From JBEIVB01 sp040374085 (GTDB lineage Bacteria > Bacteroidota > Bacteroidia > UBA4408), in NCBI GenBank assembly GCA_040374085.1, contig JBEIVB010000118.1:1-6922 (forward strand): a DNA stretch of 6,922 nucleotides. The letters run 5' to 3'. A program made the translations under genes and the position numbers. Positions 1 through 6,800 of the stretch are shown in pieces; positions within the stretch are counted from its first letter, which is position 1; every line of letters starts with the position of its first letter. Below the pieces are notes generated by a model. That model was not told the origin of the DNA and did no database searches. It saw only the letters and a program-made list of their open reading frames with translations.

Positions 1-46
1 CCCCCGTGAACACAGAAAACATCACCAACATCGAGGAGCGCATCAT
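1..46 (-). CDS. Start of an unidentified, possibly exported protein (cut by left edge)
   Basis: Two adjacent ATG codons (46-44 and 43-41) open a minus-strand frame reading MMRSSMLVMFSVFTG before the window ends. The Arg followed by a hydrophobic run resembles the start of a signal peptide, and the A/T-rich stretch just upstream (47-64) fits a Bacteroidota translation start. It has the same orientation as the four-gene cluster but is separated from it by 333 nt. Only 15 codons are visible, so neither reality nor function can be settled; a plus-strand open frame covers the same bases. Confidence 0.4.
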   Translation of the reverse strand, partial: MMRSSMLVMFSVFTG

Positions 47-379
47 ATAAATAAAATAATAAAACGTTGCGCACGACGGTTCAAACCGGTGAAGTTCATA
101 TCCTTCATCCTAAATGCATAAAGGCATAGGTTTCGCCCAAGAGTAGATGCGCATGCAACCGGCCACTACCTCATCTTCAAAACCCAAAGGCTGTTACTGA
201 AGGCCCCCAAGCGAATGATAGCCTTGGATAAATTCTTGGCGGAAGCTATAATAACAAGCGATGGAAGCGCATAATTTTACGATACAAATACAATGCCCCT
301 AATGAGGTCATGCGAAACCAACATGCCTCCTAGAAGAAGGGGAAAGGCTGCAAGACAACGTAAGGTTTATGGCACCCTT
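47..379. other. 333-nt gap with no identified gene; both strands unusually open
   Basis: No tRNA, rRNA, known riboswitch or insertion-sequence end is recognised. The plus-strand frame starting at base 2 is open to the TAA at 272-274 except for one TAA at 119-121; the second part (122-271) reads HYLIFKTQRLLLKAPKRMIA and on. On the minus strand one frame reads IASAKNLSKAIIRLGAFSNS, then a single TAG, then on to MKDMNFTGLNRRAQRF. Neither has a convincing start or a family I recognise. It could be a decayed gene, a dispersed intergenic repeat, or a leader of the gene at the left edge. Bases 47-64 are very A/T-rich, as often seen before Bacteroidota start codons. Confidence 0.4.
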
Positions 380-380
380 T
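343..380 (-). terminator. Possible weak hairpin after the TraB/GumN gene
   Basis: On the minus strand, AAAGGGTGC (380-372, beginning at the last base of the stop codon) can pair with GCAGCCTTT (351-343): eight pairs with one internal G-G mismatch, around a loop of 20 nt. A pyrimidine run (CCCCTTCTTCT) follows but is not a U tract, so this is a poor intrinsic terminator. It may be chance. Confidence 0.22.
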
Positions 381-1225
381 TAAACGGGGCGAACCGTGTA
401 GCCTAACCTCCTGAGCTGGGCCACCAAACCCGCAGGTCCGCCCAAATGGGCCGCTCCAACGGCAATCAGCAATGGGCCGGATGTAAGCAAAACGGGCAAT
501 TTCATCATCCATTGGTTGTTTCGGTGGTCCAACAACATTTCGCCACCGGCTTCGCTTTTTGATAAAGAAGCCATAGAATCCACATCTGCCAGGCGATACA
601 AGGCAGACAGCTCCAGATAATCGCCGTAGATGTTCCATTGACCTTGCATAGAAGCCATTTGCTGGGCCAATGGAATGGAATCGATGACCCTAAGCTGATC
701 CTCGAAGCGCTCCAGCCCAAGATTAGGAATTCCGCGGCGCTTGGCTTCCCGAAACAGCATCTCCTCCGGTACAAACAAAGTTTTAAACCGGGCGCGCACC
801 AAGGCCGAACTGAAGAGCACCGGCTTAAGGCGCATATACCGTTTTAGTTTTCGCTTGCGCATGTGCAGAGAATCGTGGGCATAAGTACAGAGACGTGCGT
901 AGGCGCTGTCGCTCATGAATTGACGGAGGCTCTGTCCGCGTGGCAGGGAAAGCTGCTGTGCGAGGGCAATTTGTTGCCTCAGGCTCATATCGAGGGAGGC
1001 TTCGGTAACCAGCGTTTTACACCCTTTAAGGGCATCCCACACCTTTGCCGGAACAGCAGCCTCCTCGCTGAGCGAGAGGTGCATGGTACCAAAGAGCACG
1101 GTGCCCTCCGGAATGCCCTGTCCGGAAATGCTCCACACCACCGAAGGGCTGCCCGCTCCGGGTTGCGCAAGAAGGAGGCATGGCCGGCACCAGAATAATA
1201 TAATAAAAAGTTTGTGGAGTTTCAA
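380..1225 (-). CDS. TraB/GumN family protein (TIKI-like putative metalloprotease), exported
   Basis: A 281-residue protein of the TraB/GumN family, related to animal TIKI metalloproteases. Seen: signal peptide at about 1-20 (LHKLFIILFW core, cleavage near LLLA-QP, no lipobox); first GX2H motif GTMH at 46-49 within VLFGTMHLS; conserved Glu75 in LVTEASL; GLE at 170-172 in the usual IPxLGLExxxDQ setting; HRNNQW at 234-239; second GX2H motif GAAH at 257-260 within AVGAAHLGGPAGL, followed by LRRLGYTVRPV. Both GX2H motifs and the Glu, which hold the metal in TIKI enzymes, are present, so activity is plausible. Length fits the family. There is no sorting domain, so it should stay in the periplasm or envelope. 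It overlaps the protease by 4 nt and is the last clear gene of the cluster. The substrates of bacterial members are largely unknown; a link to the T9SS cargo upstream rests on operon structure only. Confidence 0.9.
   Translation of the reverse strand: MKLHKLFIILFWCRPCLLLAQPGAGSPSVVWSISGQGIPEGTVLFGTMHLSLSEEAAVPAKVWDALKGCKTLVTEASLDMSLRQQIALAQQLSLPRGQSLRQFMSDSAYARLCTYAHDSLHMRKRKLKRYMRLKPVLFSSALVRARFKTLFVPEEMLFREAKRRGIPNLGLERFEDQLRVIDSIPLAQQMASMQGQWNIYGDYLELSALYRLADVDSMASLSKSEAGGEMLLDHRNNQWMMKLPVLLTSGPLLIAVGAAHLGGPAGLVAQLRRLGYTVRPV
1222..1225 (-). other. TTGA stop/start overlap; TTG start of the TraB/GumN gene
   Basis: The minus strand reads CATTGAAAC. TGA (1224-1222) ends the protease and TTG (1225-1223) is the only start-like codon directly before a good signal peptide (KLHKLFIILFWC). 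No ATG or GTG lies nearby upstream in this frame; the next in-frame Met is about residue 48, inside the conserved GTMH motif. A TTG start with translational coupling is therefore the best reading. Confidence 0.7.
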
Positions 1226-2844
1226 TGCAGAAGTAGTTTGATTTGTTGATGTTCGCCTGAAAGTTGCACGATGTAGATTCCGGGCTTTAGGCTGCTCACA
1301 TCGAACTCGCCAGGGGGTTGGTTGGAAAACAACAAAACCTCTTGCCCCATAACATCAAACAAACGAATGGTGCGCAAATCGCCGCTTGTCCAGGAAATTC
1401 GACATCGGTTGTGAGCCGGTTGAGGCCATACACTCCACGTTGCGTTTGATTTGGAATGTGGTGCGATACCCAGAGACAAAGCCTCCTCCAGAGGAAGGCG
1501 ATCTATGGCACCTTTGAGGTTGAGCCTGCCTCCGCTCACCGAGCTGTCGGTAAGCCAAGGAAGAGGGTCTACCGTTTGCATCACCACGCGCTTCAACAGA
1601 AGCGCCGCAGCAGCGGGCTGTTGGCGTATGGCCTGAGCCAAGCCCAATGAAGCTCTTCCACAGAGCAAAGCTACTGCACCGGCAACCTGAGGAGCGGCCA
1701 TAGAAGTTCCGTTATAGGCCACATACCCACCGCCCGGATAGGTGCTCCAGATCTGACGGCCCGGTGCTGCCAAATCCACGGAAAGGAATCCCAATCCTCC
1801 GCTTTGATGCTCATCGTAGCGGTTGGAAGAGGTAACGGTAATCTGATAGGGACTGCTGCAACGCGTGGGCATATCGCCTACGGCATCTACATCTACGCTG
1901 TTGTTGGATACCGCCGAAACCCCCAGAATACCGGCCGCACCCAAGCTGTCGAACATCTCACACCAAATGGGGTATTGCGCAGGCAAGGCGTTGTCGACAC
2001 CGAAGGAGCTGTTGATGGCCACTATGCAGGCGCCCATATTGCCTGAGGTATTTATATAGCGTTGCTTCAATGAAAGGGCATAGCTGTAGGCCTCTACTAC
2101 GGTGGCTTCGTTGGTTGAACTGCCTCGTATGGGAACAATCGGGAGTCCCCATACGGCGCCGCATACCCCACGACCATTGTTGCCGCGTGCACCCACCAAT
2201 CCGCACACATGGGTTCCGTGCGGATCGCGGGGTATGCTGTCCGTTTGGTTGAATGCGTTCCATCCCCGAACATCGTCCACGTAGCCGTTCTGGTCGTCGT
2301 CTATTCCATTTCCGGCAACCTCGTGTGTGTTGGTCCAGAAGCGGAGATCCGGGTGGTAGCGATCGGCTCCTCCATCTACAACGGCCACCAGGGCGGTATC
2401 GCCGTTGGGCAGTGCAGAGGTGGTAACCGAATCCCAGGCCGAGGGCGCGTCTACATCGGCACCCGGCAAGCCACCTTGCTGACCGGTGTTGTTCCAATGC
2501 CATGATTGCGGAAAAAGGCTGTCGTTGGGCACGGTGCTGCGCACCTGAAGAACGTGGTTGTGCTGAGCAAGGCGTATGCCCGGTTGCTGCTTTACCCAAG
2601 CCAGAATCCGATCGGGGGTTTGACCTTGTGGGTGATAAAAAATTTCATAACACCTGAACTGTGGACTCCTTAAAGCGCCCAAAGCGAACTCCCACTCGGG
2701 TTGCTGCTTGCGCCAATCGTTTACGGCATTGCCCGCATGCACGCCTTCGGAAAAGCATACCAACAGCTCACCCGAGCGAAGCGGTTCGGATGCCCAAACC
2801 ATACTCGACGCAAACAAAAGGAGTAGGCAAAACAATCGGTTCAT
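1222..2844 (-). CDS. Subtilisin-like S8 family serine protease with T9SS type A sorting domain
   Basis: Secreted serine endopeptidase of 540 residues. I chose the ATG at 2844, not the longer frame from 2910, because it gives a proper signal peptide (MNRLFCLLLLFASSMVWA, cleavage near 18) and lies 8 nt after the PorP/SprF stop; the extra 22 codons would overlap that gene and add a non-signal N terminus. About 24-104 is a prodomain-like segment (ELLVCFSEGV onward). The catalytic domain runs about 105-450: Asp158 in VAVVDGGADRYHPDL, His209 in DPHGTHVCG, Ser381 in NGTSMAAPQVAGA, with probable oxyanion Asn314 in SAVSNNS. A DxDxNGxxD loop (Asp182 to Asp190) between Asp and His looks calcium-binding. 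About 471-540 is a type A sorting domain (WPQPAHNRCRI, RLFDVMGQEV, DVSSLKPGIYIVQL), so T9SS export and later removal of the tail are expected. The triad is complete, so an active enzyme is likely; substrate unknown. It may process the co-encoded surface protein or digest external protein. Confidence 0.93.
   Translation of the reverse strand: MNRLFCLLLLFASSMVWASEPLRSGELLVCFSEGVHAGNAVNDWRKQQPEWEFALGALRSPQFRCYEIFYHPQGQTPDRILAWVKQQPGIRLAQHNHVLQVRSTVPNDSLFPQSWHWNNTGQQGGLPGADVDAPSAWDSVTTSALPNGDTALVAVVDGGADRYHPDLRFWTNTHEVAGNGIDDDQNGYVDDVRGWNAFNQTDSIPRDPHGTHVCGLVGARGNNGRGVCGAVWGLPIVPIRGSSTNEATVVEAYSYALSLKQRYINTSGNMGACIVAINSSFGVDNALPAQYPIWCEMFDSLGAAGILGVSAVSNNSVDVDAVGDMPTRCSSPYQITVTSSNRYDEHQSGGLGFLSVDLAAPGRQIWSTYPGGGYVAYNGTSMAAPQVAGAVALLCGRASLGLAQAIRQQPAAAALLLKRVVMQTVDPLPWLTDSSVSGGRLNLKGAIDRLPLEEALSLGIAPHSKSNATWSVWPQPAHNRCRISWTSGDLRTIRLFDVMGQEVLLFSNQPPGEFDVSSLKPGIYIVQLSGEHQQIKLLLH
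1225..1434 (-). other. T9SS type A C-terminal sorting domain coding segment (Por secretion tail)
   Basis: The last 70 codons of the S8 protease match the type A sorting domain: an opening VWPQPAHNRCRISW (residues 472-485) in place of the usual YPNPAxxxLxI, then IRLFDVMGQEVL (493-504), DVSSLKPGIYIVQL (515-528) and a short final strand QIKLLL. In this family the domain guides the protein across the outer membrane and is normally cleaved by the PorU sortase. The organism should therefore encode a full T9SS elsewhere. Confidence 0.88.
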
Positions 2845-2852
2845 CTTTAATC

Positions 2853-3863
2853 TTATAAAAAGGTTGGGCAAGCCTTGCGGTTGAGGGGCACTATGGGTGC
2901 ACGAAACCATCGGTATGCAATTAATATCTCTATGGCTCCGTTGCTTTGGGTTGCGGTTCTGAATCGCGAGGTGGTGGCATCGAAGGAGAGGCCCAAAGAC
3001 CAGGGTCCGCGTTCAGCACCAACCTGAAAGGCCAAGGCATCGGCGGTGCGCCAGGAGAGTGCGCCTAAAAGCTGAAGTCCTCCAGCCTCGGAGGCCGATA
3101 AGCGATACCGTACTCCACTCTGCAGCACCAACTGCCTTGCCGAACCCTTCCGTGCCACCAGCAACACCTGCTCCAGATCTAAAGTGGGCATAAGACGAAA
3201 GCGATGCAATGCGGTGGCCACCAATCGAGAAGACATGCTAAAGCCGGGATTGGATCCACTGAAATCGCTGGAATAACCCGTTCGGCTAAAACCCACCTCG
3301 AGCCACGACCGATAGCCCACATGCACCCTACTGTGCAACCCTATATTAAGACTACCAAACCGTACTCTGCTGCCCAAGCCCGCATCGGCACTGGGGGCAC
3401 CCAACTGAAAGGCATCGCCCGAAAACTGATCGGCGGTGCGGAGGTTTCGCGAACTCCAACCCAAAAACTGAAGTGCCGGACTGACGCCCAATGAAATGGC
3501 ATCTCCCTGAGGGTTCGTCCATTGAACTGCCAGTGGCAGCCATGCGCCTTGATGCCCATATCCCAAATCGCCGGCGCGGTCGGCTACTACCATTAAGCCG
3601 GGCGACCAACTTTTTCTGGTACCCAATGGACGTGCAAGCCGCCCGCACAGCGCAGATGAGGTGTAGCCCACCGGCACCGATGCGTATTGGTTTCGGGTTA
3701 TAGAAGACACCTCGGCATCCACTTCATCGCCCGGCATGTGGGCGGGATTTTGCCACACCATGTAACGCGCAAACTGGGTCCACAAGACATCCTGTGCATG
3801 CACCAAGTTAGCTCCAAATAGAAACAAACACAAAACGACGGAGGGACGCAGCATGGGATTCAT
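2853..3863 (-). CDS. PorP/SprF-family T9SS-associated outer-membrane protein
   Basis: A 336-residue protein of the family that includes Porphyromonas PorP and Flavobacterium SprF, predicted beta-barrel proteins of the outer membrane linked to type IX secretion and to surface attachment of type B cargo. Seen: signal peptide at 1-23 with a hydrophobic core (VVLCLFLFG) and cleavage at VHA-QD; the family N-terminal signature at 25-44 (DVLWTQFARYMVWQNPAHMP, compare the usual DPxFSQYMxNxxxxNPAxAG); RNQYASVPVGY at 57-67; many alternating polar/hydrophobic strands with Gly and aromatic residues through the body, as in a barrel; and the typical C-terminal ACPTF (331-335), close to the family's CPRF ending. 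Length is normal for the family. It starts in the ATGA overlap and stops 8 nt before the protease. Adjacency to a type B cargo gene fits the known pairing, so it is probably that protein's dedicated partner (inference). Confidence 0.9.
   Translation of the reverse strand: MNPMLRPSVVLCLFLFGANLVHAQDVLWTQFARYMVWQNPAHMPGDEVDAEVSSITRNQYASVPVGYTSSALCGRLARPLGTRKSWSPGLMVVADRAGDLGYGHQGAWLPLAVQWTNPQGDAISLGVSPALQFLGWSSRNLRTADQFSGDAFQLGAPSADAGLGSRVRFGSLNIGLHSRVHVGYRSWLEVGFSRTGYSSDFSGSNPGFSMSSRLVATALHRFRLMPTLDLEQVLLVARKGSARQLVLQSGVRYRLSASEAGGLQLLGALSWRTADALAFQVGAERGPWSLGLSFDATTSRFRTATQSNGAIEILIAYRWFRAPIVPLNRKACPTFL
3860..3863 (-). other. ATGA stop/start overlap coupling cargo gene to PorP/SprF gene
   Basis: The minus strand reads ATGA here: ATG starts the PorP/SprF frame (3863-3861) and TGA ends the upstream cargo gene (3862-3860). 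No Shine-Dalgarno-like purine run is visible upstream, so translation of the second gene probably depends on termination of the first. A second in-frame ATG three codons on (3854) is an alternative start. Confidence 0.75.
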
Positions 3864-6800
3864 CGCACTAGGGTTATGTTTCCCTTTTCCTGAAAAGCGA
3901 CCCCATCTCGGCAGGTACCGCTTAGTCTATACCCATAAACGCCGGGATCGGCGGGAAGCCCGTTCATCAAACCATCCCAACCTTGTATGGCGTCTCCATC
4001 GAATACCTTCTGCCCCCAACGGTTGAATATCTCAAGCCGGAGCGTGCCCACAAAGCCTCCCATAACTTTAAGTATATCGTTCTTCCCATCGTCGTTGGGC
4101 GAAAAAAGATTGGGAAGTCCAACGTTCGGATCTCCGCAGATGGCGTTGAGGACGCGCACAGCCGTAGTATCCGTCCAGGTACAACCCAAGTTATCGGAAA
4201 TCGTAGCCACAAAAATGGTGTTGGTGGTAACTCTTGCGTTGGTAATTGCCGCATTGGGTTGTGAAAGACCCACCGCAGGTGTCCACGCTACCGAACCACC
4301 GGTGAAGGAAGCGTTTAACGTGCAGGGCTCATTGTTGTACACCACGGCGGGCTTGGCTGAGGCCACAACCTCTTGATTGCGGTATGCGCTCACCGATACC
4401 GGCACACTGAGCACCTGCCTACAGGTATCACCTGAAGGTTGTACCCAAAACACATCAACGTTGTAGGTGATGGACTCATTGGGCGAAGCGAGTGGATTGG
4501 AACTGTTTGGATTGCTTAATCCGGTTGTAGGAAACCAACGATAGCCTTGGCCTCCTGAAGCATTCAGGGCAACGGGTGCATCTGTACAGCGTGGCTTGGG
4601 TGTTTCCACCTCCGGGTCGCCTTGAGGGAAGGTAACCACCTGCTGCACCACGGTATCGGAGCATCCAAAAGCATTGGTGGCAACCAGGGTAACCGGGGTG
4701 GTGCCTGGGGCCAAAACGGTTTGGACATCGGATCCGCTGGCAGTGCCGCCGGGCCACGACCAAGCGCAGGTTAATGCCGCCGGGCCTTGTAGGTTGACCT
4801 GATTGGAGCAGGGCTGTGTTGAAGCAGCAAAGGAAACTTCGGGTTTGGGATGCACGGTAAAGTTAACTACGGCGGTATCGGAACCGTTGCAGGCCAGGGG
4901 ATTTTGGGCTACAAGAGTAACACTATAATTCCCGGGTTGGGGAAAGGTGAGGCTGAGCGCAGTTTGCAGACTGTCGCGCCCACCACCGGGCAACAACCAT
5001 ACGAAGGCATTTCCATTGCTTTGGTTCTGCAGGGTGGTCGAATAGGGTGCACAACCCTCTACACCGCTGGTGGTATACAATGCGTTGACAAAGGGCAGTT
5101 CAAAGTCGAACTTAAAAACGGCATTGTTGCAGTTGCTGCTGAGGTTGTTTTGGCTCCAGGCCCCGGGTGTGGTCGGGAAATCGCTGTTTCCACCGCAACC
5201 ACCGCATACACTTTGGTATATAATTCCATTGGGATCGAAACGGCTGGTGCCCCCATCTACATGCTCTTCACTTACGCCACCACCCAAATAAGAAGCATAC
5301 AGCAACCCGGCAAAATCGGGCTCCAACACCGCAAAGTAAAAGTCGTCTCCATCGGTGCTGCCCTGCAAGGCATCGGCCGTGAGGGGCATATTGAGCATGT
5401 TGGTGTTGGCCAGGGTTCCGCCCCAACCCGAGATGTAAACCCGGTTGCATCGATCCACCAGAAACGCACTCGGCGATAGGTTTATGCCCTGACCATTTCC
5501 GATGGTGGTGCTGGCCAAGATGGCCGTGAGTTGAGGATTGTATTGGCGAATAAACTGCCCGCTGGCCGGGTTTACATAAGGTGCATTTAATACCGGAAGC
5601 GGACCTGCAGTTTGACCGTAAACATATACCCGCGAGCGCTTATCGAGTTTTACGAAATAACATTGATCGTATTGGCTGGTTCCCAGAAACGTTCCGCCCA
5701 GCAAGGTGGAGACGCCCGGTTTCAAACGCACCAAAAAACCATCTACGCTCCCCTGATAGCCGGCTTGTGGACCGCTGCTTCCGGCCGGAAAGGTGTTGGA
5801 GGCCGTTCCGCCGGTAACAAAAACCGATCCGTCTTTGGCTACATCCAGGCCGTAAGCTGCATCGTCGTTGCTGCCGCCCAAATAGGTGCTCCATTGAAGC
5901 TGGCTGAGATCGGGAGAGAGGCGAAACACCCACCCGTCTGATCCGCCTTGTGCGAGGGCTTGAAAAGGGCTGCCCACCGTTTGCAATCCGGCGCTGCGGG
6001 TGGTGGTGGCTACGTAACAAGCTCCCTCGGCATCGAGCACCACCTCACCACGAAAGTAGTCCCCGTAGTTGTAATACAAGCCCTCTGTTGAGATCAGCAC
6101 CCCATCGTTGTCCGTTCCGCCCATGTAGGTACAACCCAAAAGTTGTGAACCATCTGCCGAGAAGCGAGCCACGTATGCATCTGCTCCGGAGGGAAAGGAA
6201 ACGGCCACCGAGGCGAGGTTTTCGGGTTGCCCGCCCTGAAAGTTCTGAAAGGCTCCGTTGGGAACGGGAAAATCAGCAGAGCCGGTTACGCCAAAGGCAT
6301 ACAATTGCCCTTGGGCGTTGACCACCAAGCTGTTTACAGTTTCGCCCTGAATTCCACCGAGATAGGTGGAGTAAACCAATGCGCTGCCCGAAGCATTGTA
6401 TTTGGTGATGACCACATCGGGCGAACCGTAGTTGATGCCCACGCTGGAGGTTACGTCGTAGGCACCCAAGGTAACGGGGTAGCCGGTTTGGAAGGCCATG
6501 CCACCCGAGTACAGATTGCCCTGTGCATCGTAGGTTGCCGTCATGCCAAAGTTGTCGGCCTCTGAGCCAGAATAACTGGCAAATACAAGGGTTGGATCGA
6601 TCCAAAGGGTGTCGCGCCGGCTATAATTTTTGGGTAATGAAAATTTCAACGTATTTCCATCCAAACGAAACGCGCAAGGAATTTCTTTTTTCCCTTTTGA
6701 GCCGAGCGTCCAGGCTATGGGTGCATGTTCGATGAGGTGGATGCGGGAAGTGTGCAGCACCAGGTTCCCGGCCTCTAGCTTGGGTGCTGCAGGCAAGCCT

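Noticed and set aside
78..87. GGTTCAAACC resembling a tRNA T-loop
   Set aside because: The flanks do not form a five-pair T stem, and no acceptor, D or anticodon arm can be drawn around it on either strand.
47..379. Bacteroidota promoter (TTG / TAnnTTTG) for the left-edge gene
   Set aside because: The nearest match is TGTATTTG on the minus strand, with one mismatch and no TTG at the right distance; too weak to call.
330..638. Minus-strand frame of 102 codons at the end of the TraB/GumN gene
   Set aside because: It mostly overlaps the conserved HRNNQW and GAAH region in the wrong frame and has no recognisable feature in the part beyond the stop.
1958..2599. Minus-strand open frame of 213 codons in another frame
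   Set aside because: It overlaps the catalytic domain of the S8 protease, whose Asp and His motifs are in the other frame; its Arg/Cys/Ser-rich composition is typical of a frame shadow.
2845..2910. Longer N terminus for the S8 protease (start at 2910)
   Set aside because: The added residues (MVSCTHSAPQPQGLP and on) are the PorP/SprF end read in another frame and would bury the signal peptide.
4850..5479. Plus-strand open frame of 209 codons
   Set aside because: It lies entirely antisense to the conserved propeller and PKD coding region, shows no known domain, and is best explained as a shadow of the real gene's codon bias.
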